Shown: positions 1-12,835, counted from the first letter of the stretch. The stretch: DNA of 64,000 bases from Caenorhabditis remanei (GCF_010183535.1 NC_071329.1:16072879-16136878); one strand, 5' to 3'. Notes: generated by a model not told the origin, from the sequence alone. Translations and numbers: made by a program.

Positions 1-51
1 GGTCATTTTCCTCTAAAACAGCCAAGTTGATAACCTTTGAGGAGTACTGTA
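1..51. mobile_element. PAL-A MITE, end fragment
   Basis: Matches the right end of the PAL-A palindromic family (GGTCATTTTC...GAGTACTGTA) seen complete at 3786-4235 and 11658-12104. It lies in the intron of the MATH gene. Confidence 0.75.
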
Positions 52-617
52 TGTATGCATTCTCAAATCTTGTTTCTTTCAGTCATTTACCAATTTCAAG
101 ACATAAAACTTCTCGTCCTCGACCACCAACACAAAATCCGAAAAATCCTTCATCGCTTTCTCTTCAAAGTTTCTCAATCTTTTCCGGAAACCGCCCATCT
201 CGTTGATTGTGACGTGGCACTCTACAGTCAACGTGTCCTCTATGAAACAGTCTCCATGAATTTTCCAATCAAATGTCAATGTTGGATTCTCGTCTTTTTC
301 AATTTGATATTCCTGCTTACAAATATGTTTTATTCCAGTTTTAGAGACAAGTTTCCATTCGATTTCAGAGTCGATATACCAGTTACGACATCTCGGATCC
401 ACGAATAAATCCAAGTCAATAGTGAAATCAGGACTTTGTGGGAAGATGCGGACTCTCCTGGAAATAAGGTAATAAGGAAAATGGACAAACCACCACACAG
501 ACAGACTCACCAAGAGATATCAAAGTGTTCGGCTCCTTCCCCGGTCTGCCCAATCTCGTAGTCTCCAGTGAACACTTTCTCAAACTTTTGAGTAATCACA
601 AACTTCTTCTCCGACAT
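1..617 (-). CDS. MATH-domain (probable MATH-BTB) protein, 3' part outside window
   Basis: Two exons are visible on the minus strand, 617-511 and 457-91, joined TG|G inside a Trp codon, giving 158 residues. The start ATG (617-615) follows TTTCAG directly, as expected for a spliced-leader acceptor. The N-terminus (MSEKKFVITQKFEKVF, then HFDISW at about residues 31-36) is a MATH-domain start of the nematode bath family, with FVDPRCRNW and the Trp-rich strand further on. The last residues before the donor at 90-89 (VVEDEKFYVLKL) match the first strand of a BTB domain, so a BTB half should lie beyond position 1. MATH-BTB proteins are in general substrate adaptors of Cullin-3 ubiquitin ligases. Reading through the donor instead would end the protein four codons later, at 81-79. 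The intron downstream carries a MITE end (1-51). The family call is firm; the member is not identified. Confidence 0.8.
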
Positions 618-1085
618 CTGAAATTTTAATAAATTACTAATAAATGAATTAATTTGAGTCAAAAAGAACTGCAGGTCAGACGTAAGTCATTGAGTATAGA
701 GGGTAATGAAAAACGAGATAACAAATGTGTCTCTGACGTAAATGAAAGGGGTTTTTATCAGTTAAAATCGTACAAGAAACTGAAAATAGAGGTAATTAGA
801 GACCAACAATTACGATTTTTTTGATAAGTTGAACCGTTTCCAGATGTGCAAGTGGGTATATTAAAATAAAAAGTGATTCATTCAATTGTGGTCATGTGCA
901 TGATCAAAAAATGCTTATCAGTATTCGGAGAGACTCGTTTTTATGACCGGTAAATGGAACTAAACCATTGAATGAATGTAGTGATGACTATTGGAACTTC
1001 GTAAATTATTAACAAACTTAAAGATATGATCATAATTAGATTAGATTGTAATTCAGGGTTCTGTTTCCATTCTGTTGCTTCAAAG

Positions 1086-1157
1086 TGTCATTAGTAATAC
1101 TCAATAATCAATTGTCATTAGTAATACTACAATTGTCATTAGTAATACTCAATAATC
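1086..1157. repeat. short tandem repeat
   Basis: GTCATTAGTAATACT occurs three times, two of the copies followed by CAATAATC, with a spacing of roughly 25-35 bp. Confidence 0.8.
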
Positions 1158-1169
1158 TTTTTATAGCTT

Positions 1170-1541
1170 ACTAGAGAAGATCATGGAGCCAGTTTGAAGT
1201 TATGAGATGTGACTTATATCATTAAAAAGCTGATAAAACGCTGATTCCAACATATATATTCAGTTTTTGCCCTAGAAGCCTGATATTCGAGAAAAAACGA
1301 GGTCAAAGTTATGAAAAATGTCAAATTATTATCTTTCTGACATGCGAAAATTGTTTTTTAATTTTTTGCAACTTTGTCAAAAAGGTGACTTTGACATTTT
1401 TCAGAACTGTGACTTCGTTTTTCTCGAATACCAGGTCTCGAGGGAAAAACTGAACATATATTTGAAATCAGCGTTTTCTCAGCTTTCTAATGATACAAGT
1501 CACATCTCATTACTCCATACTGGCTCCATGACCTTCTCTAG
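1170..1541. mobile_element. PAL-D palindromic element
   Basis: The ends are inverted copies: CTAGAGAAG...CATGGAGCCAG on the left and CTGGCTCCATGACCTTCTCTAG on the right. The arms carry GAGAAAAACGAGGTCAAAG near the centre. A second copy lies at 35315-35790. No coding capacity beyond an incidental frame. Confidence 0.75.
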
Positions 1542-1587
1542 TTTGTATCGATTTTTCGGCGGACCTTACGTCTCGCACTCCTGTGTT

Positions 1588-2150
1588 TACAGTACCGTAA
1601 ACGATTGCAGTATATTCAGTTGAAAATACCTGACACTGAGAGGATGTGACTATTCTAGGAAGTTAACTTTTAAAAACCAATCGTGCAGATCAAAAATAGA
1701 AATCTCTTTTTGTATAGTACAGTTCAGTAAGATGTACATATTGGTCTTTTTCAGTTGAAAGTTACCAACTTTGAGAAGGTGTTACGGTAGCACTGATTGT
1801 TCCACTAAGAACAACTTTTAATGAATCATACAGATCAAGAGTAGAGCTCCATTTTTGTAGTTGACAACTTTTTTGTACTGGCACTCCCTAGAGAGTTACG
1901 TATCGACAAATAATTTCTCCCTCAAAGGTCCCATTTCATTGCAAAATAGGTGATTTTGTAGCTGTCCCCTTAAAATGACCAAAACTCTCTAGGTAGTGCT
2001 CGTACGACAAAGTTGTCAACTACAAAAATGGAGCTCTACTTTTGCTCTGTATTATTCATAACACTGTTTACTATGGATCAGTACTCTGACACTCTCTCAA
2101 AATGAAACATTTTCAACTGAAATTGTATATTTTATTGCGCGGTACTGTAT
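1588..2150. mobile_element. PAL-B palindromic element, with a second partial copy
   Basis: From 1740 to 2130 both arms carry GAGCTCCATTTTTGTAG / CTACAAAAATGGAGCTC and CTCCCTAGAGAGTTACG-type sequence. Positions 1588-1740 look like a second, damaged left arm. Related copies lie at 15800-16136, 31905-32285 and 36780-37035. Confidence 0.65.
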
Positions 2151-2391
2151 TCTAGCAAAATTTGATTAAAAAACAATGATAATCGAAGATGGGGATAGAA
2201 ATAGTAGAACAAATTATTTTAACCAACATGTTCAGCCACTGGCAAAACTGTTATCTTTGAAACGTAGTACGTTGTACATGTGCCGAAAGGGTTGTGTAAA
2301 CAGAACAATAAGATACAGGATAAGTAATGATAACTTGGAGGAGAAAAAATATTTGAGTTGTTGGCACCAAAACTTGAAACAGCTGGCTAAC

Positions 2392-3006
2392 TAGGGAGGG
2401 ATCCTGAGTCAAGATGGAGTTACAGGTTGAGATATATATCACTGGAACCGAAATTTTGCGCTGATTTCAAATCTATAGTCCAATTTTGCTAAACGATCTT
2501 GTGAAAAAAAGTTATTCGTGTTTTTCTGGCTTCTCAGTGCAAAAATGAGCATTTTCAAGACTCTCAAAATTAACATTTTTCTTATTTTTTCAATTTTTTT
2601 TGTGTTGTACGTGCAGTTCCAATAATGTAGATTGTATTGTTCGTGTTGGAACTTCAGAAAATTTTCAGACACATTTTTTGTAGATGGGTCATTTTTGAAA
2701 ATTTAAGAAACGTCACAAAAATTTTTCTGAAAATAAATTCTGAAATCAAACTATGCCAAAACCATTTTTACATCCGTAGGCATACGTACAAAACGAAAAA
2801 ATTTGAAAAAAATGAGAGAAACGTTAATTTTGGGAGTCTTAAAAATGCTAATTTTTGCACTGGGAAGCCACAAAATCGCAAATAACTTTTTTCACCAGAT
2901 CGTTTAGCAAAATTGGAATACAGATTTGAAATCAGCGCAAAATTTTGATTCTAGTGATATATATCTTGACATGTAACTCCATCTTGACTCAGGATCCTTC
3001 CCTAGT
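2392..3006. mobile_element. PAL-C palindromic element, about 615 bp
   Basis: The left end CTAGGGAGGGATCCTGAGTC mirrors the right end GACTCAGGATCCTTCCCTAG. The arms share GATATATATC and TGCGCTGATTTCAAATC motifs. Open frames at 2439-2672 (-) and 2637-2885 (+) are the two arms read in mirror image and are not genes. A shorter relative lies at 15597-15795. Confidence 0.8.
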
Positions 3007-3785
3007 AAGAGAAAAGTGAAAATATTTGTAGTTATCGGTCATGCCCTTGCAAGTTTTCAGAAGTTTGATAAAACTCAGTTGAAGCTCGGAAATTGTCTTT
3101 CAACGGGAGTTGGTCGGCATTAGATCGCACCTTGAGACTTTCGCGGCTTCAGTAGCGAGATTTGTCCAGAATACGACCAACCTCCGAGCTGAAGCACCCG
3201 GTGACGACCGAAAAAAGGCGAAATTTAAAAAATTTCAGAAAGGATGCTCAAATTGTCATTATAGTTTTCTAGGTTATGATTCAGTTATTCTTCTATGAAG
3301 TTAGCTGACAATAAAATGTCATTTTGGAATACTGAAACTCAAACAGAAGAAATTACACCGACTGAAACATTTTAGTGATAACAGTCTTTTATAGTATTCC
3401 TCATAATTCCTGAGGTTTCCCTTATCGTGTTTTTTTGGGCGTTGTCCCGTTAACGACTCAAAGAAAGACAGTCTATTCGTATTATTTATGTATTGTCCCC
3501 ATCAGTTCAAAGTTTGAAATGATAATAGAAACAATTTCAGAGATTGAGTAAGACTGTCACAAAACCCACCCAAAATTTGTGTGATTGAATAAACTCATTA
3601 CATTTCAAAAGAGTTTCTAGTCGAAGTGTGATCATTAACTGGAAATAGAAAGAGTGGGAGGGGTGAATAGAAATGAAAACTACTTATCTGATGCTAATAC
3701 AATTATGCAGTTGCTAGAAATTATTTGACAGGAATTGCTGCTGCTTAAGAAAATGTTTTAATGCACACCCACTCAACATCACATA

Positions 3786-4235
3786 CAGTACCGCTCAAAA
3801 GGTTACATATCTCTTGCTGTTTTTAGAGGAAAATGACCAACTTTGACAGAGTATTTCGGTGTCTCCCGACTGTCCGACTAATTCAATTTTGTATGCGTTG
3901 GACAGAGCAAAAATAGCACATAGTTTTTGTAGTTGACCATTTTTTGATAGGGACACAACCAAGAAAGTTACAGCCAATCAAAGCAATTTCTCCCTGAAAA
4001 AGACAAATTTCACTGTAATAGCGAAATTGTGGAGTTTTCACTTGAACAACCTGTAATTTTTCTGGTAATGTCGCTACAAAAAATAGTTAACTACAAAAAT
4101 GCTGTCCTATTTTTGCTCAACCCAACCCATACAAAATGTAGTTTATCGGACAATCAAGTAACACCGAAATACACTGTCAAAGTTGGTCATTTTCCACTGA
4201 AAACAGCCAAAGTCGATAAGCTTTTGAGCGGTGCT
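3786..4235. mobile_element. PAL-A MITE, near-complete
   Basis: Starts CAGTACCGCTCAAAAGG after TA and ends near TTTTGAGCGGTGCT. The arms mirror each other through GACACCGAAATACACTGTC, TTTTGTAGTTGACCATTTTT and GGGACACTACC. About 450 bp, no coding capacity. Confidence 0.8.
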
Positions 4236-5389
4236 TTAACTCATTTTCACCTGATGAGGCTGACAATTTTTAATATTTTACACTCTATTCTTATCACTGG
4301 CCACATCAATCTCTTAACCGCAACTATTACATTTTGCTTCTCATTTCTCTAATTTCCGTGATAACAGAAGCAATAAAAATATAGATGAGCAAGGTTAAAC
4401 ACTGACTAGGTCTGCTCGAATATGACAGTAGTCTTATGATTTGATTTTGTTGTGCATGGATCCTTAACTTTACTGGTGGTGTCGCCCAAAAGGATCTTAT
4501 TAAAAAAAAGGTTCTCTAACGAGTGACACTTGATACCAGCTAAAAAAGAGAGTTAAGTCCTCCAACTTTGTTTCAGTCAGTGAACATTTTTTGCTGAGAG
4601 TGATGCATGAATTCCCCACTAACTAAGAATGAAACTTTGGACGGGGCGAAGGTGAGATCATGAACAACCTAAACATCATTTAATGAGTCATTGTGACTGA
4701 AACCATCGCGCCTGTAAATAAAGCAACATTTTGTTATCTTAAATACCTGGCGACGAACCTTAAATTTATAGCCACGTGTAGTCAAACTTAGAATTTCACT
4801 CACTTACTTCAATTAAGGGAGGTCTTGTGCAAAACGTTGTTTTTCAACACAAATTGACACTTTGGGATAATAAGTAACATAGAGGCAAAACTCTCAAAGT
4901 TGGTAATTTTCAACAGCAAAAAATAATAAAAAATGTGACTGGTGCGGTATGAATAAATCATATTGGAGTGTCATGCTAAACAAGAAGAGAGACAACTTTC
5001 GGAAATAATTCTGATAGTGAATTGCAACATCACTCTACCGTAGCCCACTTTTGTCGGTCACACAATAACTTGCTAGGCGTCAAATATTGCAGAAAATTTG
5101 AATGAAATAATGAAACACTATCTAACTTACTATCACGTCATATTCAACACATAGCAACAATAAACGAGAAGAAATGATTCAACACCTCATGATAATGTTT
5201 TTACGTCAATTGCTCATCCAATTGAGGTTATTCTTATCACTGGGCGTTGTATTTTTTTCAACCGCAAGATCTACGTAGTTGTTTCTGCTGTTCTGCTGAT
5301 ATGACTGATGATAAAAACATTGAAATTGAAATGTGAGATGTTTCGAAATACGGATTGGGGGTAACCTATTTGAAATCCTGTTTTCAGTG

Positions 5390-5805
5390 GAAACTAACCA
5401 AGTTTGATAGTGTATTTCGGTGTCACCTGAATGTTCGACAATTTTTTTTTGTATGGGTTGGAAAGAGCAAAAATAGAACATCATTTTTGTAGTTGATTAT
5501 TTTATTGTAGGGACACTACCTTGAAAGTTTCAGTTGATTAAAGTTACGGGTGATTAAAAGTTCTCCCTGAAATACGACTAATTCCAGTGCTTACTAGCGA
5601 AATTTTGAAGCTTTTTTACTTTTACAACCTGTAACTTTCACGATAGTGTCCTTACAAAAAAAATGGTCAACTAGAAAAATAATTTGCTGTTTTTGCTCTG
5701 TCCAACTCAAACAAAATTGAGTTTGTCGGACAATTAGATGACACCGAAATACACTGTCAAAGTTGCTCCTTTTCCGCTGAACAGTCAAAGTTTATAACCT
5801 TTGCT
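5390..5805. mobile_element. PAL-A MITE, degenerate
   Basis: Both arms are recognisable (TATTTCGGTGTCACCTGA left; GACACCGAAATACACTGTC right), but the terminal GTACCGCTC motifs are lost. Confidence 0.7.
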
Positions 5806-7067
5806 ATAATGCTCATAAAGTGCAACCGGTAGCCATTAACTTCCTTTGGCGGTTCACAGTTATACCTTTAAGTTACTTAAACGCCAATCATCTTCTACTT
5901 TCAAAAAATAGAAATGCACCGAAAAGAAAAACGATAAGAACATGACAAGCGACCACCGCCCAATTGTGCACTTTCAGAGTGGAGTCTCACGAGTGTCAGA
6001 AAGAGTTAATAATCAGAGGAAACGTTGGTGTTTGTAATAGAATTATGACAGTTGATGTTTGTTAACAGTGAGACAATCAACTAACAGGAAAAAACAATGG
6101 AGTAAAACGACGGAACAGTCATAAAGTACGGCTTCGGAAAAATCAATGAATGATCTTGGACCAACTTTGGCTAAATGGAACGGGGGTAAAAGAACTAGAC
6201 TGGCTTAAATTTTTATTTGATTGTGTAGTCCAATTCTAAGAATTATATTTTCTACGAAATTTAAGCGGAAAAGCGAAAAAAATGGAAAAAGTGAGCTTCT
6301 TTCGAAAAATTTAACTCCCTATTGTTACTCCACGTTATAAACACGCGATTTCGCTGAGCAGCGAATCAATTATCAACCTGCCAATTCGTGTGCAAACTCG
6401 CTTCACTAGACGTCCGGTTTTGCGGGAAAATAATTTGAATTCATTTGGTCTAAATATGACCCTGTGGAGGGTATTGAAATATAAATTGTGAGTGGCTTAA
6501 ACTGACTGTTAGCACTGCCGTGTCAAAATGATTCACTACATAATTTTAAAACAAAACTAAAACACGACACTTGAACCAAGTTTACTTCCAACAAAAAAGT
6601 GTTATCAAAATCGTCACGTGTGGACGCAAAAACTTTATCAGTGGAGTGAAACGGCATTCGTCTGAAAACAAATAGTCTGAAACGATCAGAGTACACACAT
6701 ACCAAGAAGTCAATAGTGATATTTCTAGTAATGTGAAGAATTCCGGAAGTCCGCCATTATCATTTTGTGTGATTACATACATGAAGAAGCCATGGAATTC
6801 GATCAAAAGATGAGTAGAAAATTGCGAAACTTTTGGTTGGAATTTTGATGAGTTGGTACGGCAGGAAGTTGCGTATTCTATAGAGATTTTTTTTTTCAAA
6901 AAGGGTCCAAGGTTTATTCAAAACAGTTTGAGCATCTTGGTCGTTTCATTTCTGTCATTTTTGCTTTGTACTAGTGAATAAAGATCTAAATTGGGCACAA
7001 ATCACAAAAAGTTACTTTGAAAAAAAAAATTACAATCTGTCACATCAGAGTAATCTTCAGGCACGGT

Positions 7068-7190
7068 ATTAGCTCGGCACATTTCTTACAACTGCGCTCC
7101 ACTGAAATGCCTTGAAAAATGTCTCTTTTTCTCTGAGTCTCTCAATTTCACACAAAATTTTCTTCGGTTTCGGTAGAGCGCTGTTGTATG
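7068..7190. mobile_element. PAL-E small MITE
   Basis: ATTAGCTCGGCAC...TTACAACTGCGCTCCAC at one end and GGTAGAGCGCTGTTGT at the other. Same family as 7874-7997, 29608-29712 and 32956-33100. Confidence 0.7.
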
Positions 7191-7873
7191 CAAATTTCTT
7201 ATTCTTATGGGGCGCAGTTGTAAGAGGGGATGGGCTGATGATACAACCGATAATACATAGACGGACACCCAGGGATACACAATGCATTTTTAATTAGTTG
7301 AGAAAAATAGGATGTTCTTCTATCACAGGGTTTACGGTGATTTGAAGTTGAAACCCTCCTGAAATCATTTTTCTTATCGTTAAACTAGAAAAAAAACTTG
7401 ACCGGTTTCAAAACAATACAGTTTTTTTGTTTGCCTACTGATATTTTCTTTAAACCAACAATACTCATCTCAGCAGATAAAAACAGAAGCAGTGACAAAT
7501 GATTATAAAAAAGAAACTTGATAAAGAAATCTTCAAACTTCTTTTCCTTTTCGTGCTTGTTTCACTCTTATCATTTCCTTTATATAGTGAGGGCGTCGAC
7601 ATCATATCAATTTTTCCTTCTTGTTAACACTCGTGCTCGTTTCTTTACTGATTTTCTTCTTCATATCTATCGTTAACTATCGTTTTCCTGTCCTTTTCCT
7701 TTATGAAACTGACGCTTTGATGTCATCCTTTTTATTGAAGTCATCTATGATTAGTGTCGTAGAATTGAAGTTTTGACTACTACGATGATTCTATAAAAGA
7801 CCAAAGTCTAGCTAATAAAAGTTTGATTGTGAATAGTATGGTGCGTCACATTAAGAACTACCGTAAAACTCTA

Positions 7874-7997
7874 TTTAGCTCAGCACAGTTCTTGCAACTG
7901 CGCTCCACCGAAATTCCCTGGAAAAATGTCTATTTTTCTCTGAGTCTCTCTATATCGCACACAATTTTCTTCGGTTTCGATAGAGCGCTGTTGTCTA
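7874..7997. mobile_element. PAL-E small MITE
   Basis: TTAGCTCAGCACAGTTCTTG...CTGCGCTCCACCGAAAT at the left and TTCGATAGAGCGCTGTTGT at the right; closely similar to the copy at 7068. Confidence 0.7.
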
Positions 7998-8351
7998 ATC
8001 TAAGATGTTGTATGAAGAACAAAATTTTCAACCGCATTGTATAGATTGTTTTCGATATTAATTTCCTGTTCTTCGTTTATTTCTCTATGACACTTCTGAT
8101 TTCTCTTGATGTTTGGACAAATATTGATTGTTTGAAGAGACTCAACTGATAAGCGGATGGTCGAAATGTATTCCGACATTTATTTCAGTGCATATTATAT
8201 TTTATAATCAAAGACGTTCTCTGTTTTGAAATTCTGCAAGCAATATTAGTCATCCTAATGCCTGATGCAAAATCTCTAATAATTCAGAATGCTTAAAAAC
8301 TTTCGTTTCATGATTATATTATTTATTAAAATAAAGAAATAACTATCTAAA

Positions 8352-11035
8352 CTAAAAATAATATTTTTCACCCATTTTCTTAAAGCTTTTCACGACCGTT
8401 TTGTTTTTGTTGCTTGCGAAATCCAATGCTACCCAATGGGGCGGGAAATAGTTTTCCGTGACAAAACCACTGGATTCCTGAAAAATGTAAACATTTTAAT
8501 ATTAAAACAAACGAAAAATTACGAAATCTTACATAAAACTCCTCATTCTCATGAGTCACATCCATATAATAGACATTGTTTCCTTTAGAGAGATAGCCCA
8601 ACCAAAATCCAAATGTTGAGAGAGGAGCTAGAAATATATGTACATAAGTTAGCATTATTGTCAGACGCAAAAAAACAAATTTGAGAAGTTTTTTAATAAA
8701 TTTATAGATAGCAAAGTTGCCTCTTTTTCATGAATCTTGAATGCACAGTACCGGCCTAAAAGATTTTCAACTTTGACTGTTTTCAGTAGAAAATGACCAA
8801 CTTTAACAGTGTATTTCGATGTTACCTGATTGCCCGAGAAATTTTATTTTATAATGGTTGGACAGAGCAAAAGTAGCACATCATTTTTGTAATTAACCAT
8901 TTTTTTGTAGAGACATTACCATGAAAGTTACGGGCTGTCAAAGTGAAAAGCTTCAAATTTTCGCCAATATGCACTGAAATCGGTTTTAGAAAGACCTGTA
9001 ACTTTCATGGTAGTGTCCCTACAAAAAAATAGTCAACTACAAAAATTATGTGTTATTTTTGTTGTGTCCAACCCATACAAATTAAAATTTGCGGGGCAAT
9101 CAAGTGACACCGAAATGCACGGTCAAACTTAGTCATTTTCCACTGAAACAATCAAAGTTGATGACTTTTTGAGCGGTACTGTATGCAGTATTATGACTCT
9201 CATAATTTGAAATTTTTATTTCTCAGCTAGAAATTAAAATGTAGATACAGTAGTCTTAGTAATCATGGCCTCATTTCTACTCACCACTTATCAACACCAT
9301 ATTACAATTGGACTTTGAGTATATCAGGTCATCGTTGGCATTGTTGATCGATACATAGTGATTTGTCTGAAAATATTAATAGTACATATAACTCTTGACT
9401 TATATTTCAATTACCTTGGTGTGTCTCTCCATGGAATGAGCACTATCATTAAAAATACTCGACATAAAAATTGGTTCATCCCCAAAAATTACAATTTTCT
9501 TATTCTTTTTGTAGATTTCTGCTGAAAATTTTGTTTTTGAATTTGTGGAATTAAAAAAATAGAAAATCCCACCTTGCTTAGTGTTTATGAAAATCAAAGC
9601 GTTCCGAATGAATTCTGGATCAGACGCATAGAATCCGTTTTTTGCGAAATGTTTCCTTTTTGTATGAACACAAGTTCTGAAGGAAAAAACAACATTTTCA
9701 GTTGGAAATTTGAAAAAAACACTTACACATGAGTGTTGTCATTAGACATTGGTAAATTTCCAAATCTTTCTGGGTCTGGAACTGCCAAATAGTCCATCAA
9801 TGACTCCCTCATGTCGGGAAAGTATTTCCAGCTCTGAAATTTTGATAGTTCTGCTCTGAAATTCTAGTATCGATTTATTTTCATACTCACTTGGTAATGT
9901 GTGCCAGTTAGAAAGAGGTATTCATCTTGAATACCCAAAAGAGTATCTGGATTTTCATATGAGTACTTTGACTTGTGGAATTCTGTTTTAGTGATCACTG
10001 TAGGCATCTGAAATAGGGGGGATGAAAATTTTAAATTAGGAAAACTCGTAATTGTCAAAACCCGGCCAAATTTTTTTTTTGACATTTTTCAATTTTTTCA
10101 TCAAAAATGTGAAAGTTTCTGATGATTGTTCAGAATTTCTTCAAATCCTGAATCATAGTAGAAAATTTTTCTTTTTTTGCAAAAAAAGTAAAAAATTCAA
10201 AAAAAAAAAGAATTTCAAATTTTGGCGCCGGGCCTTGACAATTATAGAAAAAACACTTACTGTTCCGTTCAGCATATATGTGGCCCCCATAAGCCCTGGT
10301 AAAAGCGCTAACATGTTGGTCAGCATCCTTTTGTGATAGCCATTCTCCACAAAAAACAGTGGATGCCGTTTCAGTCGTTTGGCTATACCACATATGGATG
10401 CAACCTCAAAAATATTGCTTCCGAGTCCAGAACTTGAGGCGAGATTGCTGGATAGGTACTTCTCTGACGTGTTGAAAGAAATCTCAGACATCTGGTAGGG
10501 AATACTGAAATAGGGAATAGACATACATACCATGTACAATTTCTCCGTTTTCAGGAGAAAATTACTTAGTTTGACAGTGTATTTCGGTGTCATCTGATTG
10601 TCCGATAAACTTGATTTTGCATGCGTTGAACAGAACCAATATACATAGCACATCATTTTTGTAGTTGACCATTTTTTTGTAGGGACACTACCATGAAAGT
10701 TACAGGTTGTCAAAGAGAATGGATCCGAAATTTTGCAAACAGGGATAAATGGCTTTGATGACCTGTAACTTTCCAGGTAGTGTCCCTATTAAAAAATGGT
10801 CAACTAGAAAAATGGAGCTCAACCTTTGTTCTATATGATCCATTAAAATTTTACTTGATGGAACAATCAGTGATACCGTAACACTCTTTCAAAGTTGGTC
10901 ATTTTCGTACTGTACATATATATTTCAAATTTGAAAAAAAACTCACGATAACGGGTCGACATTCAAATCTTCCCAATAAAAATACATCAAGACGATTAGT
11001 AAAATATAGAAAAAAGGGCTCTTCAATAATTTCAT
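8352..11035 (-). CDS. GT11-like (alpha-1,2-fucosyltransferase family) protein, copy 1
   Basis: Nine exons: 11035-10947, 10504-10261, 10007-9891, 9833-9727, 9676-9573, 9521-9415, 9366-9285, 8627-8533, 8477-8352; all phases agree and give 356 residues. Residues 6-21 are a signal anchor after MKLLK, fitting a type II Golgi enzyme. Family marks are G-x-N with IFEVASICG (58-67; cofactor-side motif of GT11), FGDE (233-236) and STFGFW (287-292). The HxRR motif that binds GDP-fucose in GT11 reads HTKRKHF (190-196) instead of HTRRxDF as in copies 2 and 3, so activity may be altered or lost. Exon sizes match copies 2 and 3 nearly one for one, so they share an ancestor. MITEs occupy introns 1 and 7. The start was chosen because the alternative frame from 11189 has no family match. 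Confidence 0.82.
8746..9181. mobile_element. PAL-A MITE in intron 7 of the GT11-like gene
   Basis: Starts CAGTACCGGCC and ends GAGCGGTACTG; mirrored arms as in the family. Lies between exons 7 and 8. Confidence 0.8.
10535..10915. mobile_element. chimeric PAL-A/PAL-B MITE in intron 1
   Basis: The left arm is PAL-A (TATTTCGGTGTCATCTGATTG, AGGGACACTACC). The right arm is PAL-B-like (AATGGAGCTCAACC, GATACCGTAACACTC). It fills most of intron 1 of the GT11-like gene. Confidence 0.7.
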
Positions 11036-11657
11036 AGAAAAAGTTTTGGCGATTTGTGAGACGTGCATCACGGAGTAATATGAGAAGAAAGTTCAGAGTA
11101 GCGTATTTATACGGCGATCTCATTTTTTTCATTTTTGAATTGGGACGATGTGTTTCGTGAATTTTGCATTCACGTAAGTAGGTCGACATTTTTTAGTCAT
11201 GCGGTGTTTCAAAGGGTCTCCGAAAATGAAATAATTAAAAAATTGATCGAATTCTGCCTTTGAAAGATCGAGAAGACGATAGCCTTTAATCTAGATCATC
11301 TGAAGGACAAATTGTTTTTTTTTGTTTGGGTTTACGCAACATGTTGATGCATTCTTTCACTGTAAATTTAGGTTAGAGGAGGGAGGGGTTATTTTGGAAA
11401 TTTGAGAAATCTCGCACATTTGAATTGATGTTTTGGAAGTTACGATTGACCTCCCTCCTGAGAGTTCATTACCAAATACGCTGGATGAACACCAAAAGGT
11501 TGTTGGTGTCTTTTGGAAAAATAAGGGAGAAATGGACGGGGCTAATTAGATCTTGATTACATACATAGACTGCTGACATTAAATCTACAGTAACGCTCAA
11601 AAAGCTTCTTACTTAAAAAGCCAAATGCGATATCTTTTTTATCGCGTGCAGTATGTA

Positions 11658-12104
11658 CAGTACCGCTCAAAATTTTATAAACTTTGACCGTTTTCAGTGG
11701 AAAATGACCAATTTTGACAGTGTATTTCGGTGCCACCAGATTGTCCAATAAACTCAAGTTTGTATGGGCTAAACAGAGCAAGAAGAGCACATCATTTTTG
11801 TAGTTGACCTTTTTTGTAGGGAGACTACCATGAAAGTTACAGGTCATCAAAGTAATTCTCAAATTGTCCCATTTCAGTGCATATTAGCGAAATTTTGAAG
11901 CATTTCACTTTAACAACCTGTAACTTTCAAGATAGTGTACTTACAAAAAAATGGTCAACTACAAAAATGATGTATTATCTTTGTTCTGATTATCTCATAC
12001 AAAACTGAATTTATCGGACAATCAGATGACACCGAAATAAACTGTCAAAGTTTGTCATTTTCTACTGAAAACAACAAAAGTTTCCAACTTTTTGAGCGGT
12101 ACTG
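11658..12104. mobile_element. PAL-A MITE, complete
   Basis: CAGTACCGCTCAAAATT at the left, TTTTTGAGCGGTACTG at the right, flanked by TA on both sides, a likely target duplication. Confidence 0.82.
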
Positions 12105-12227
12105 TAAATAACAAAGAAAACTGCACCGGCACTTTTCAGTTACTTTGGAATTTCGATAAAATGATTATGAAATTCCAAGTTTGAAAAATTGTGTCTTCAC
12201 CTTTTGATTTTTCATAATACTTTCATT

Positions 12228-12350
12228 TTCTCACGTACAACCACCCACGCTATAAGCGAATGCTTCACATTTTACTGATAAGAATTTCCGTGGAGTACTC
12301 GTCCTGAGTGCGGTTGTTTTCGTATTCTCTTAAGGAATGTTTCCCAACAT
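12228..12350. repeat. dispersed repeat, copy 1
   Basis: Shares CTCACGTACAACCACCCAC, CTATAAGCGAAT and TTTTACTGATAA in the same order with 28868-29000. Confidence 0.7.
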
Positions 12351-12835
12351 TCCATTGAACAGGCATCAATTCAATTTGTGAAAAGAGACACACCCATAGG
12401 AAGCGTGTGGTTTCACAATTACAACAGCTTTTTATTCAAACTGAAAAAAAATAGCAGCTCGAGGAACAAGGAGGGAAACGAGAGTAACTTGTTTTTTTAG
12501 AAAATCCAAACAAAATTGTTCAGAAAGCTACAAAATTTTTTGTGTTTTGGAGTTCAGATACTTATGGAATGGTCCAACAGTTTTTATCAATTCTTAACAT
12601 CTTCATTCTTGTATCTGCCGAACGAAAGCATAGACAGGGTTTAGTAATTACAATGTGAGTGCCATGGTAGCAAACAAGTGTCATTGTGGTGAATGGAAAT
12701 ACGCTCTAATGATAAATGCGAAAAAAATGCGCATAAAAACAGGAAATTTTATTTTAAGATAGCCTGAGTTTGACATCGCGTACCGATCTTAATTTTTATT
12801 CTAATTTGCCTATTTTTGATTTTTTTGAATAGATC

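Larger units (their letters stand above)
618..8351. other. gene-free interval rich in palindromic repeats
   Basis: No convincing coding exon on either strand. About a third is identifiable palindromic repeat (listed separately). The segments 4236-5389, 5806-7067, 7191-7873 and 7998-8351 hold nothing I can name beyond AT-rich DNA. The last part includes the 3' flank of the GT11-like gene. The largest open frames lie inside palindromes or use no credible start. Confidence 0.6.

Noticed and set aside
10899..11189. Longer N-terminus for GT11-like copy 1 starting at 11189
   Set aside because: That frame does not contain the signal anchor or the YWEDLNVDP segment that matches YWEYINFNP of copy 2, and its phase does not fit exon 2.
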